From Clostridia bacterium (GTDB lineage Bacteria; Bacillota_A; Clostridia; Lachnospirales; Lachnospiraceae), in contig JAAYYM010000261.1 in the NCBI GenBank assembly GCA_012515365.1, positions 1-19,778 on the forward strand: a stretch of 19,778 nt of DNA, read 5' to 3'. The position numbers were made by a program, and so were the translations under genes. The notes below the pieces were generated by a model. That model had not been told where the DNA came from and searched no databases. It worked only from the letters and a program-made list of their open reading frames with translations. Shown piece by piece: positions 1 to 8,242 of the stretch. Numbering within the stretch: position 1 is the stretch's first letter; the number at the start of each line of letters is the position of its first letter.

Positions 1-135
1 AAAGAAAAATGCATTCATACCAATCATGGTACGGTATCTGCCCTTATTATGTTCTCCGATCAGATATGCTCCGAAAGGAATTACGATACTTAAAATCAAT
101 GCAATTACAAAAACTATTTTTACTAATGTAGTCAT
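1..135 (-). CDS. ntpK: V-type ATP synthase subunit K (membrane ring proteolipid), N-terminal part only
   Basis: The first 45 codons are visible and the gene runs off the left edge. The protein begins MTTLVKIVFVIALILSIV, followed by PFGAYLIGEHNKGRYRTM and a second hydrophobic run. This is the usual start of the clostridial V-ATPase K subunit: a first transmembrane helix, then a short polar loop. Subunit K forms the rotating ring in the membrane that carries Na+ or H+. The ion-binding glutamate lies outside the window, so the coupling ion cannot be called. The ATG is one base past the stop of subunit I. Its AAAGGAGG ribosome binding site lies inside the last codons of that gene, so translation is probably coupled. 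Too short for a rotary-ring count or a firm subgroup. Confidence 0.85.
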   Translation of the reverse strand, partial: MTTLVKIVFVIALILSIVIPFGAYLIGEHNKGRYRTMIGMNAFFF

Positions 136-136
136 A

Positions 137-2083
137 TTAAAATCCTCCTTTATTATTAACCGATCTAAACGGTTTAAATACATGTCCGGTTCCACGATAA
201 AACCTGCTGAACAACTCATAAAACTCTAATCTTAATACCTGAATTCCTACAATCAACCCTTCCATACCACACACAATCACATTTCCAATAATCATAACCA
301 GTATATTTGGAGAACCACTTTCTGCCCCGGCTAACATCAGCACGACCTCCATCATGGCAGCATGACTGACTGCAAATGCACCGATACGGACAAACGATAA
401 TGTATTTGAAAAATAACTCAATAAGACTTCAAATAGTTCAAAAAAGGTCTGCATGATATACATGCCCTTTTCTTTCGGAAGAATTTGTGTTTTTTTCTGA
501 ATGATATTCATAATCGGTTCCTTCAGTGCAATCATGATAATCGGAATTCCAAACATCATAAATAAAATTACGCCTCCGGGCAGATAATTTCCCGTCATAA
601 ATAAGATCACTGTTAAAACTGCTGAGCCGAAAAATACAAATCCTGCAATTCCATTTGTATCGAAAACACCTTTTTCCAGATTTTTTTCTTTTAGAGAATT
701 AATCATATTAAAAATCATAGATAATAAAATCAGGAACATACCAAAACCGATAGCAACGATAAAAATATAATTGATTTTTCCTATAAAAGGAATCTGCGTC
801 ATATAACTGGCCGGACGTATCCATAATGCCGGAATCAAATCTTCAAAACCAAATATACTTCCAAACATAAAACCAAATATTGTAGAAAAAATACCACAGA
901 TACTGATAATTGCTGCCAGATCCGCTTTTTTAATTTTATATAGAATAAATCCTCCGATACACAAACATAAACCTTGTCCTACATCGCCAAACATAATTCC
1001 AAATATAAAAGCATAAGTAAGCGCAACAAAAATGGTCGGATCAATCTCATTATATGCCGGCAATCCATACATTCGAATAAACATTTCAAATGGTCGGATG
1101 AACTTTGGATTTTTTAGTTTTGTCGGTGGTGTACTAAAAATATTAGAATGCTCATCTTCTGTAAAACAGGTAATTGAATTATCATGTTCCAGATCTTTTT
1201 TCAATAATTTTTCTTCTTGATCAGAAATCCATCCACAAAGAATGAAATACGTGATTTCGTGTCGATCTGTACATGCTGCTACCTTCCTTAAATCAAAACT
1301 ATCTGAGTATTCCTTAGTTTTCTGGTACGCACACAATATTTTTGAGCCATTCTCCAATAAATATTTTGTCTTCTCGCTTAGTATTTTTTCAATTTCACTA
1401 TTGAGCTGCGCTATCTGTTTCTCTAAAAATACACATACTTCTTCTGTTGTTCCCTCATATTCATCAGGTATATATATTCTTTCAAAATGAAGAGAACTGA
1501 ATACTGCATCAACCTTATCTGTCATATTTTTAGAAACAAAATATACACCCCAAACATATTCAATGTCATCGTAACACTTTAGAAAAATTGCTTCCGTATT
1601 GGTATAGACATTCTTTTCAAATTTGTCAAAATACTCTTTTGGAAATTTTCCAAATCGGAATTTAATAAATCTAAAATCTAAAATAGAGGTAACATCAAAT
1701 CTCAATGAACGAAATGGTTCTATTCTTCTTAATGCTTCTGTTTGTTTTTGTAACTCTTCCTGCAGAGAATTCGTATTCTCTATCATTTTTGTCAATACAC
1801 TATGAGCCTTATCAATAATCTTCTCAGCATCCTTGATACTAACAGCACTTTCTGGATTCGGCTTAACAGATCCAAGTTCTTTTTTTAAATTTAATTCTTC
1901 AAAAAATTTGATTCTTCCTTCATATGGATTTGTTTCAACAAAAGGCTTAATATCGCGTACTGTTTTTAATTCTGATAATGCATTTTCAACCTGAATATCG
2001 TACTTATGTAAATAATTTTGTACGACTCTGTCAAAATCTGTGATGGGCCCCATAATATTGATAAATTTCATTTTTTCTATCAT
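137..2083 (-). CDS. ntpI: V-type ATP synthase subunit I (stator, a-subunit)
   Basis: The protein has 648 residues, normal for the family. Roughly the first 340 residues are soluble with long helical stretches (the peripheral arm). The rest is a membrane domain of about seven segments, starting near FVALTYAFIFGIMFGDVGQG. A late segment holds SNTLSFVRIGAF, where the arginine is the conserved residue that faces the K ring and is needed for ion passage. The subunit links the peripheral stalks to the ion channel. Its start overlaps the end of subunit C by four bases (ATGA type), and its own last codons carry the ribosome binding site of subunit K. It is read from the same promoter as the two genes before it. 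Confidence 0.97.
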   Translation of the reverse strand: MIEKMKFINIMGPITDFDRVVQNYLHKYDIQVENALSELKTVRDIKPFVETNPYEGRIKFFEELNLKKELGSVKPNPESAVSIKDAEKIIDKAHSVLTKMIENTNSLQEELQKQTEALRRIEPFRSLRFDVTSILDFRFIKFRFGKFPKEYFDKFEKNVYTNTEAIFLKCYDDIEYVWGVYFVSKNMTDKVDAVFSSLHFERIYIPDEYEGTTEEVCVFLEKQIAQLNSEIEKILSEKTKYLLENGSKILCAYQKTKEYSDSFDLRKVAACTDRHEITYFILCGWISDQEEKLLKKDLEHDNSITCFTEDEHSNIFSTPPTKLKNPKFIRPFEMFIRMYGLPAYNEIDPTIFVALTYAFIFGIMFGDVGQGLCLCIGGFILYKIKKADLAAIISICGIFSTIFGFMFGSIFGFEDLIPALWIRPASYMTQIPFIGKINYIFIVAIGFGMFLILLSMIFNMINSLKEKNLEKGVFDTNGIAGFVFFGSAVLTVILFMTGNYLPGGVILFMMFGIPIIMIALKEPIMNIIQKKTQILPKEKGMYIMQTFFELFEVLLSYFSNTLSFVRIGAFAVSHAAMMEVVLMLAGAESGSPNILVMIIGNVIVCGMEGLIVGIQVLRLEFYELFSRFYRGTGHVFKPFRSVNNKGGF

Positions 2084-3138
2084 ACTGCCACACTTCTTTC
2101 ATCTATTTTAGCGATACGTACCGTTTCGTTTTTACTCACACCGTATCTGACACATTCCATTATCATTATGATTTTTGCAACTTCTCTTTCTTTTTGATAC
2201 AAAAAATATTCGATAATGGCAATTGAATAGGGAAACTGATATCCGGCTCTCTTCCGATCACTATCCAAAAGAAATGTATATACGGATTCTAATTTTTCGC
2301 CTGATAAATCGGCTTCCTTTTTACCATACATCGTTTTTTTCAGTTCCAAATTAAAATCTTCTATATTTTTTGCTTCTACCATAGACTGTATTTCTTCTTT
2401 ATGCAAATGTCTTCTATAAGGAAGAATCATGGCATAGATTTCTGCTTCTGTCAGGCTATAGTATTTCTTAGATCTATAAATCCACTGCATATTCAAGATA
2501 TCAATTTTGGTTCCTATTGCATTTAGTAAGATCTTTCTATCTAATCCATCAAAATATTTATTAATGCCTCTCCACAATGATTTAAAATAGGCATAATCCA
2601 ATGCATATTCATAATCTGAAAGAAGATTTTTACTACTGTCAGCAACATGTTTAAATATCTCATAGTATTCTGTTCCGGATAATACTTCAATAAGTCCTTC
2701 TATCGAAGTCTGTTTTTGTACTTCTTCTATATTCATTTTTGAATATTTTTTAAATATAGATACAACTTCTTTGTCACTTCTATCTTCCGAATTTGTTCTG
2801 CAAATATTTCTGATGCAGGATTTTAAAAATACTAATTCAAACTTTTTAAAATATAATGCTAAATATCGTTTTTGTTTTAAATCTGCAAAATGATAAATCG
2901 TATCAAAATCAGAATAGTAGGATCTTTTCAGGATTTTTTCTATATTTCCTCTATGAAGCTGTTCTTTAGTCAGCGCAGATAAAATATCTTTATACGCATC
3001 AGTTGCAGATAAATACTCTACAAGTTCCGGTACGCCCTTACACTCTGCCAACTCATAGAATTGTTCCTTTGTCAGCATCCTGCTCATTCTAGCACGAATT
3101 TTTGTTGTAATTGTACTGTAAGCAGTCAAACCGCTCAT
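2080..3138 (-). CDS. ntpC: V-type ATP synthase subunit C (central stalk socket, d-subunit)
   Basis: The protein has 352 residues, the usual size of bacterial V-ATPase subunit C (eukaryotic d). It is a mainly helical soluble protein that caps the K ring and holds the central shaft. The opening GLTAYSTITTKIRARMSRML and the internal YEYALDYAYFKSLWR region match the family pattern of repeated helical bundles. The ATG overlaps the TAA of the preceding stalk gene by one base (TAATG), and the 3' end overlaps subunit I by four bases, so the three genes form one tightly coupled transcript. The order here is stalk subunit, C, I, K. This differs from the Enterococcus hirae order, in which I and K come before C. 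Confidence 0.94.
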   Translation of the reverse strand: MSGLTAYSTITTKIRARMSRMLTKEQFYELAECKGVPELVEYLSATDAYKDILSALTKEQLHRGNIEKILKRSYYSDFDTIYHFADLKQKRYLALYFKKFELVFLKSCIRNICRTNSEDRSDKEVVSIFKKYSKMNIEEVQKQTSIEGLIEVLSGTEYYEIFKHVADSSKNLLSDYEYALDYAYFKSLWRGINKYFDGLDRKILLNAIGTKIDILNMQWIYRSKKYYSLTEAEIYAMILPYRRHLHKEEIQSMVEAKNIEDFNLELKKTMYGKKEADLSGEKLESVYTFLLDSDRKRAGYQFPYSIAIIEYFLYQKEREVAKIIMIMECVRYGVSKNETVRIAKIDERSVAV

Positions 3139-3452
3139 TATCCTTCACCTACGATCCTTTTAAAAATACTCTGTGAAATTGCTGTATGCCTATTATCATA
3201 AATATCCTGCTTTTCCTTAATATCCTGTTCCGTTGATTGCTTCAAACGTTCGATGTCATCGGTTCTTTTTTTTTCAAGCTCTGCGTTCATTAATTGTATT
3301 TTATTTTCTGTTTCTTTTTGTAATTTCAGATCATATTCTTTTTTCTTTTCTTCCATTTCGTCAAAGATTTCTGCTTTTTTATTGTTTGCTTCTTCAACGA
3401 TACTATTTGCTGTCTTTTCTATTTCAGTTAACTGACTGATGATTTCCTGCAT
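3138..3452 (-). CDS. V-type ATP synthase peripheral stalk subunit G/H (coiled coil)
   Basis: This is the first gene of the V-ATPase operon. The product is about 104 residues and almost entirely charged heptad-like helix (for example KKAEIFDEMEEKKKEYDLKL), as in the G/H (NtpF-type) subunit that pairs with subunit E to form the peripheral stalk. The frame also allows an ATG at 3470, but no ribosome binding site precedes it. The ATG at 3452 has AAAGG ten bases ahead and gives the typical MQEIISQLTEIE start, so it is preferred. Sequence alone cannot decide between the names G, H and F for such a coiled coil. Its position before subunits C, I and K makes the stalk role safe. Confidence 0.88.
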   Translation of the reverse strand: MQEIISQLTEIEKTANSIVEEANNKKAEIFDEMEEKKKEYDLKLQKETENKIQLMNAELEKKRTDDIERLKQSTEQDIKEKQDIYDNRHTAISQSIFKRIVGEG

Positions 3453-3493
3453 ATAATCACGACCTTTCATTACAAAAGAATTTATTAAATTGG

Positions 3494-3522
3494 ATTATAC
3501 TCTTTCATAAAGAATATTTCAA
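3494..3522 (-). promoter_or_regulatory. Sigma-A promoter of the V-ATPase operon
   Basis: On the minus strand there is TTGAAA (3517-3522), a 17-base spacer and a perfect TATAAT (3494-3499). Transcription would begin near 3487, leaving about 35 bases of leader before the stalk-subunit start at 3452. Both boxes and the spacing match the housekeeping consensus closely. The promoter lies only about 20 bases from the stop of the upstream 51-residue gene, and no terminator is visible between them. Confidence 0.8.
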
Positions 3523-3524
3523 AT

Positions 3525-3550
3525 CGACTCAAATAGTGACCGACTCAAAT
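3525..3550 (-). repeat. Two direct repeats abutting the V-ATPase -35 box
   Basis: ATTTGAGTCG (minus-strand reading) occurs at 3541-3550 and again at 3525-3534, 16 bases apart. A third partial match, ATTTGA, overlaps the -35 box. The repeats end next to the promoter and overlap the stop codon of the 51-residue gene. Regularly spaced direct repeats just upstream of -35 are the usual layout of an activator or response-regulator site. No binding protein can be named. Confidence 0.5.
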
Positions 3551-3700
3551 TATAATTCTCAATAATTCCTTTAAACTTGTAAACTGATAAGCTTTATGAT
3601 TTTGTTTTTTTGAAACATTAATTTTAATAACTTCTCCTGAAACCACATGACTATAATTTTTTCTAAAAGTAATCACATAAATTACAGTAACGTTTTCCAT
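3545..3700 (-). CDS. Small conserved-looking protein, 51 residues, function unknown
   Basis: The protein starts MENVTVIYVITFRKNYSHVV and ends with FTSLKELLRII. An AAAGGA ribosome binding site stands eight bases before this ATG. A longer reading in the same frame starts at 3784 but has no such site and would overlap the divergent gene. The pattern (beta-rich first half, Gly-Glu turn, basic stretch, then F-x-S-x-x-E-L-L helix) is like short Lachnospiraceae proteins of about 45-55 residues that end in a F-x-S-x-x-E-L motif. That resemblance is from memory and not tested. The gene is divergent from the acyltransferase pair and lies just upstream of the V-ATPase promoter on the same strand. Confidence 0.55.
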   Translation of the reverse strand: MENVTVIYVITFRKNYSHVVSGEVIKINVSKKQNHKAYQFTSLKELLRIII

Positions 3701-3718
3701 AGATTGATTCCTTTTTAC

Positions 3719-3747
3719 TTGTCTTTTTTCCATAGATCTCTTATGAT
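3719..3747 (+). promoter_or_regulatory. Possible promoter of the acyltransferase pair
   Basis: TTGTCT (3719-3724), a 17-base spacer and TATGAT (3742-3747) lie in the 66-base gap between the divergent starts at 3700 and 3767. Start of transcription near 3754 would leave only about 13 bases of leader, just enough for the GAGGTG ribosome binding site at 3755-3760. The very short leader keeps confidence low. Confidence 0.35.
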
Positions 3748-3766
3748 AGAGTTTGAGGTGAAAAAC

Positions 3767-4831
3767 ATGAAAAACCGCGTTCAATATTTTGATATGGCAA
3801 AAGGTCTTGGTATTATTTTAGTTGTACTTGGACATATAGAATATATAAGTGAAGAACTACGTGCCTGGATTTCTTCTTTTCATATGGCTCTTTTTTTTAT
3901 GATTGCCGGAATGTTGATTCATTATTTAAATGAAACTGAGCTTAATTTCAAAGAACTAGCTCAAAAGAAATTCCGTGGTATTCTGATTCCATACTTCTGG
4001 TTTAGCCTGATTTATACGGTTATTGACGTTTTAAACCTTTGTTTACATAAAATTGATTTACTGACTTTTTATAAGAATATCCTTCATTCCATTACATTTT
4101 ACGGATCGTCTGTTTTATGGTTTCTTCCGGCACTTTTTCTGGCAGAATTATTCTTTTTATTCTTATCAAAACGTTTATCCGGAATGGTCACTGCCATAAT
4201 AATTGCTGCTTCTGCCATATTATCATATTTTCTTCAGATTTATATCAGTCAATTTTATACACTGTATGAAAATTCTCTTTTAATTACTACATGTATCGAT
4301 TTTATAAGAGTTTTCCTGCGTGCTTCCATTGCATCCGTTTTTGTCTGTATTGCATACAATTTATTTTATCTCTTGAAAAAACGAACGACTTTTTCTGGAA
4401 TAGAATTAGCAATCGGTATCGTGTTATTTCTTGTAAATGCTGTATTATCTCAAATTAACGGCTGTGTTGATTTTCATTACATTATCTTAGAAAATCAGTT
4501 TTTATTTTACTTATGTGCAGTGATTGGTTCTTTATCTATCATTTTAATCTGTAAAAACTGCAGATTTGTTTTTCCACTTAACTTCTTTGGTAAAAACTCA
4601 CTGCTCATCATGTGTACACATGTAAATTGTTATTTACTATATGCTGCTATACTAATTGCATGGCAGATTGATACCATAGTAACAAGAGCTAAAAGTTATA
4701 TCTTTAATTTTAATATTATGATTTTTACATTTCTATTTGAAACAATTCTCATTTTCATTGTAAATCGATATTTTCCTTTTATATTGGGTAGAAAAAAAAT
4801 CAAGAAAGAGGTTTCCTATGACAACAAATAA
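3767..4831 (+). CDS. Acyltransferase-3 family membrane protein (first of tandem pair)
   Basis: The protein has 354 residues with about ten hydrophobic segments. The opening QYFDMAKGLGIILVVLGHIE and the following SFHMALFFMIAGML are the N-terminal signature of acyltransferase family 3 (the NolL / OatA-like integral membrane group). These transfer acetyl groups from the cytoplasm to sugars at the outer face of the membrane; the glycine-histidine pair (LGH) is the conserved catalytic region. The open frame extends upstream to 3647, but GAGGTG lies seven bases before the ATG at 3767, and residues upstream of it do not fit the family. The substrate (wall polymer, capsule or exopolysaccharide) is not visible, because no glycosyltransferase lies nearby. 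The end overlaps the second copy by 14 bases. Confidence 0.88.
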   Translation: MKNRVQYFDMAKGLGIILVVLGHIEYISEELRAWISSFHMALFFMIAGMLIHYLNETELNFKELAQKKFRGILIPYFWFSLIYTVIDVLNLCLHKIDLLTFYKNILHSITFYGSSVLWFLPALFLAELFFLFLSKRLSGMVTAIIIAASAILSYFLQIYISQFYTLYENSLLITTCIDFIRVFLRASIASVFVCIAYNLFYLLKKRTTFSGIELAIGIVLFLVNAVLSQINGCVDFHYIILENQFLFYLCAVIGSLSIILICKNCRFVFPLNFFGKNSLLIMCTHVNCYLLYAAILIAWQIDTIVTRAKSYIFNFNIMIFTFLFETILIFIVNRYFPFILGRKKIKKEVSYDNK

Positions 4832-5897
4832 AAGACTTCAGTATTTTGATCTAGCAAAAGGAATCGGCATTTTATTAGTAATCATTGGACATTTACAGGG
4901 CAATGATATCTTTTCATTATCTCCTTATATCCTTCCCTTTTGTACTTGGATATTTTCATTTCATATGCCACTCTTCTTTCTTATTTCCGGAATGCTGATG
5001 AAATACAGAAATGATCAGGAAATCTCACTATCTAATTTAATCAAAAAACGTTTTATAAGTATTATGATTCCTTATTTCTGTTTTAGTATGATTTATCTTT
5101 CTGTTGTTTTTTATGCATTACTGATCCAGAAATCAATTATGCCAGAAACGCTGTATGTTAATTTATGGTATGTATTCAGTACTTATGGAATGTCTGTTTT
5201 ATGGTTCCTTCCAACTTTGTTTTTTGCAGAAATCATCTTTTTGTTTTTACTAAAAAAACTAAATAGAAAAGTATTGGCTATCACAATTGTAACTATTACT
5301 GCAACAATCTCTGTAGTCAATTATCTGATCAGTCAGCTCACCTTTTCTTCTCCAATTATGGAGCGCATACATGAATTATCGATTGCTGTTATGAGACCTT
5401 TTCTAGCTCTAATCTTCATTTATATAGGATACCTGGTTTTTAGCTATTTTAAAGAATCAGAAAAAGTAATTGGAAAAGAAATCATAATTGGTATTGTACT
5501 TTTAATTATAGGAATCGTATTTTTTAGAGTTAATGGCGGAGTGGATTTTAGATCTCTTGTACAGAAAAATTTGTTCTTTTATTATCTTTGTTCAGTTTCA
5601 ACCTCATTAGGTTTAATTCTGATATGCAAAAACTGCCACGTAACATTGAAGCTATTGACTTTCTGCGGAAAAAACTCATTGATTATTATGGCCGTACATA
5701 ACAACAGCACCATTCTGTTTTATGCAATGAAATTTTCTATGTTTGTTAATCAATATCTAACACATGCACGTGGCTATATTTGTTACTTTATCATATTTGC
5801 GATACTACTTCTTTATTCGATCCTGATTACATTATTAATCAATCACTTTTTCCCATTTATAATTGGAAAAAAGAAAAAAACAGCTAAGGTCTCTTAA
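4818..5897 (+). CDS. Acyltransferase-3 family membrane protein (second of tandem pair)
   Basis: The 359-residue product is clearly a paralogue of the preceding gene: QYFDLAKGIGILLVIIGHLQ and SFHMPLFFLISGML repeat its signature almost position by position. Both proteins share later stretches such as SVLWFLP, LICKNC and FCGKNSLI/FFGKNSLL, and both end in FPFI-GKK followed by lysines. It begins inside the last 14 bases of the first gene with AAAGAGG six bases before the ATG, so the pair is translationally coupled. The two could work together or on different substrates. Its last 14 bases overlap the end of trmB on the other strand, and no terminator is visible between the two converging genes. 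Confidence 0.88.
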   Translation: MTTNKRLQYFDLAKGIGILLVIIGHLQGNDIFSLSPYILPFCTWIFSFHMPLFFLISGMLMKYRNDQEISLSNLIKKRFISIMIPYFCFSMIYLSVVFYALLIQKSIMPETLYVNLWYVFSTYGMSVLWFLPTLFFAEIIFLFLLKKLNRKVLAITIVTITATISVVNYLISQLTFSSPIMERIHELSIAVMRPFLALIFIYIGYLVFSYFKESEKVIGKEIIIGIVLLIIGIVFFRVNGGVDFRSLVQKNLFFYYLCSVSTSLGLILICKNCHVTLKLLTFCGKNSLIIMAVHNNSTILFYAMKFSMFVNQYLTHARGYICYFIIFAILLLYSILITLLINHFFPFIIGKKKKTAKVS

Positions 5898-6525
5898 TAA
5901 TATATTTACAAATAGGATTTCCAATAGAAGAAAATTTAACTTCATACTCTGTCATTACATTATTCTCACACATTTTTGCATTGTGATGCAGATCATATGT
6001 ATATTCGACCATCTCCCAGCCTGCAGGCTCGACCTCTTCAAGTGCAAAATCAAATAATGGTCTGTTATCTGTTTTGAATTCTACCAGACCTCCCTTTTTT
6101 AATATTCCTTCATAACGTTTTAAAAACTCCCTGGAAGGAAGCCTTCTTTTGGCATGTCTGTCTTTTGGCCATGGGTCAGAAAAATTCAAATAAATTTTCT
6201 CTACTTCATTTTCTTCAAATACTTCTTCTATACTCTCTGCATCCATTCTGACAAATAAAAGATTTGAAACCGGGTCTTCCTCCATCTTCTGTACAGCTCG
6301 TAATAAAACGCTGGAATATTTCTCAATTCCGACATAATTAATTTCCGGATGAAGATGCGCCATTTCAGTTATAAACTTTCCCTTGCCCATGCCTATTTCT
6401 ATATGAATTTCATGATCATTATTAAAAATGCTGTTCCACTTACCGGCTTTAAGTGTTTCATCATGAACAACATAAATACTATCTGCAATAAATTCTCTTG
6501 ATCCGGCAATATTTTTTAGTCTCAT
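5884..6525 (-). CDS. trmB: tRNA (guanine-46-N7)-methyltransferase
   Basis: The 213-residue protein is full length for TrmB, which puts the N7-methyl group on G46 of tRNA using S-adenosylmethionine. Visible motifs are EIGMGKGKF (residues 43-51, SAM-binding loop), YVGIEKYS (64-71), the family signature LNFSDPWPKDRHAKRR (113-128), FKTDNRPLF (150-158) and the final TEYEVKF. GGAGATAG precedes the ATG by six bases. The gene is alone on its transcript and reads out of a leader made of 44-bp tandem repeats. Its 3' end overlaps the converging acyltransferase gene. Confidence 0.97.
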   Translation of the reverse strand: MRLKNIAGSREFIADSIYVVHDETLKAGKWNSIFNNDHEIHIEIGMGKGKFITEMAHLHPEINYVGIEKYSSVLLRAVQKMEEDPVSNLLFVRMDAESIEEVFEENEVEKIYLNFSDPWPKDRHAKRRLPSREFLKRYEGILKKGGLVEFKTDNRPLFDFALEEVEPAGWEMVEYTYDLHHNAKMCENNVMTEYEVKFSSIGNPICKYIIKRP

Positions 6526-6556
6526 TTGTTTCTATCTCCTGTTATTTTCTCTTCCT

Positions 6557-6695
6557 CTGATTATGGATCAGGGGTATCTCACCCCGTGAGAACTCTCCCT
6601 CTGATTATGGATCAGGGGTATCTCACCCCGTGAGAACTCTCCCTCTGATTATGGATCAGGGGTATCTCACTCCGTGAGAACTCTCCCCTGATTAT
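6557..6695 (-). repeat. 44-bp tandem repeat, three copies plus a partial fourth, in the trmB leader
   Basis: Copies run 6557-6600, 6601-6644 (identical to the first) and 6645-6687 (one C-to-T change at 6671 and one base lost). CTGATTAT at 6688-6695 is the start of a fourth. Each unit holds two hairpin-forming dyads, CTGAT-5-ATCAG and TCTCAC-CCC-GTGAGA, plus an alternative GGGGT-5-ACCCC pairing with the same bases. The block lies between trmB and the carboxypeptidase gene. It is downstream of the likely trmB promoter, so it would be transcribed as a series of hairpins. No coding potential is apparent. Confidence 0.9.
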
Positions 6696-6699
6696 ATCA
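6691..6699 (-). promoter_or_regulatory. Likely extended -10 promoter of trmB
   Basis: The minus strand reads TGATATAAT here: a perfect TATAAT (6691-6696) preceded by the TG of an extended -10 box. No good -35 box lies 17 bases further up, as is common for extended -10 promoters. The box overlaps the partial fourth 44-bp repeat, so repeat expansion or loss would change the distance between promoter and gene. Confidence 0.45.
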
Positions 6700-6778
6700 T
6701 AAAATTTAATAATATTATTCTTCGTTTTTTGATAAAAATAGTGTATGATAGTTAAGTATTAAATAAAGGGGTTTTTAT

Positions 6779-8242
6779 ATGAATAAATTTAAGATAAGAG
6801 CAAGTGTTGCTTTCTTAACCACTATATTCTTTTCTATCGTAAATGTTATTCCGGCTTTTGCTGTAATGACTCAATCCACGCTCACTCAGGCGGAAGAGGC
6901 TGAATTAAGAAAATCAATGCCTGTTGAATCTAATGAAATAGAAAATTGGCCTCAGGGACCTTTGATTGGTGCTGAATCAGCTATTTTAATGGAAGTAGAT
7001 ACAGGTGTCGTCTTGTATGAAAAGAATGTTCATGAAAAATTATATCCGGCAAGTACAACAAAATTACTGACTTCATTAATTGCATCAGAACATACTACTA
7101 TGGATGAGATCGTAACTTTTTCTCACGATTCAGTGTTTAATATCGAACGAGATTCTAGTCATATCGGCATTGACGTTGGTGAACAGCTGACCATGGAGCA
7201 GTGTTTATACGGTATTTTACTTGGATCGGCCAATGAGGTCGCTTATGCTGTTGCCGAGCATGTAGGCGGATCCTTAGAAGGATTTGTTTCATTAATGAAC
7301 GAAAGAGCTTCTGCTTTAGGCTGTGTAGACACACATTTCTCTAATGCAAACGGTCTTCCGGATCCAAACCATTATACGACTGCTTATGATCTTGCTCTGA
7401 TCGCAAGAGAATGTTATAAGAATGAAATCATTTCAAAAATTTCAGGTACAACTTATTATACTATACCTCCTACTAATAAGCAGGTAGAAGAACGTCCATT
7501 AACGAATCATCACTTACTACTTCCTAAGCTTAAATACGCATATGACTATATGTTGGGTGGAAAAACCGGTTATACAACTGAAGCCAGACAGACTCTTGTA
7601 ACATGCGCTGAAAAGGATGGATTAAAATTAATTTGCGTAATCATGAAAGAAGAAAGTCCTTATCAGTTTTTGGATACTGTAGAATTATTTGATTATGGAT
7701 TCGATAATTTTATGAGATTGAACATAGCAGCTAATGAAACTAATTATTCTATGAACAATGCCAATTTTTTTCATTCAAATATAGATATATTAGGAGATTC
7801 AAAACCTTTACTTACAATCAATAAAAATGGTGAAATCATTTTACCGAAAACTGCAGTTTTTACAGATGCTGTTCCGGAAATCAAGTATATGGAAAATAGT
7901 ATGACTTCTGTTGCCACATTAAATTATTATTTTAATCAAAATTATATTGGCAGTACCACCATTGACTATGTCAATGAACATACTGGTGCATTCGAATTTT
8001 CTAATATTATAGACAGTCATACAGATCTTTCTTCTCCAAAACCATTAGAAAAAGAAACCAAGACTGTCTTTGTAAATATTAAAACTGTTATAATCATTAT
8101 TCTTGTGGTTTTTGGAATTATTTTAATTATGTTTATAATACGTACCATCCTCAATAATGTTTACTTTACAAAAAGAAAACGTCGACGTTCCAAAAAGAAA
8201 AATTATAAATATCGATCTAGATATGAAAATGTAAAGTTCTAA
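6779..8242 (+). CDS. dacF: D-alanyl-D-alanine carboxypeptidase (DacF / PBP5 type)
   Basis: The 487-residue protein trims the terminal D-Ala from peptidoglycan stem peptides outside the membrane. A signal peptide covers about residues 1-28 (basic start, hydrophobic core, PAFA). The peptidase S11 domain shows all three active-site motifs: S92-T-T-K95 in YPASTTK, S150-A-N152, and K262-T-G264 in GGKTGYT. A C-terminal beta-rich region follows, then a strong transmembrane helix (about 435-457) and a very basic tail with KRKRRRSKKK. Many PBP5 relatives instead use an amphipathic helix as anchor. AAAGGGG precedes the ATG by seven bases. TATGAT about 40 bases upstream may be the -10 box, but no clear -35 is seen. 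A strong terminator follows immediately. Confidence 0.93.
   Translation: MNKFKIRASVAFLTTIFFSIVNVIPAFAVMTQSTLTQAEEAELRKSMPVESNEIENWPQGPLIGAESAILMEVDTGVVLYEKNVHEKLYPASTTKLLTSLIASEHTTMDEIVTFSHDSVFNIERDSSHIGIDVGEQLTMEQCLYGILLGSANEVAYAVAEHVGGSLEGFVSLMNERASALGCVDTHFSNANGLPDPNHYTTAYDLALIARECYKNEIISKISGTTYYTIPPTNKQVEERPLTNHHLLLPKLKYAYDYMLGGKTGYTTEARQTLVTCAEKDGLKLICVIMKEESPYQFLDTVELFDYGFDNFMRLNIAANETNYSMNNANFFHSNIDILGDSKPLLTINKNGEIILPKTAVFTDAVPEIKYMENSMTSVATLNYYFNQNYIGSTTIDYVNEHTGAFEFSNIIDSHTDLSSPKPLEKETKTVFVNIKTVIIIILVVFGIILIMFIIRTILNNVYFTKRKRRRSKKKNYKYRSRYENVKF

Noticed and set aside
6557..6687. CRISPR array
   Set aside because: The units are directly adjacent with no variable spacers, and there are no cas genes.
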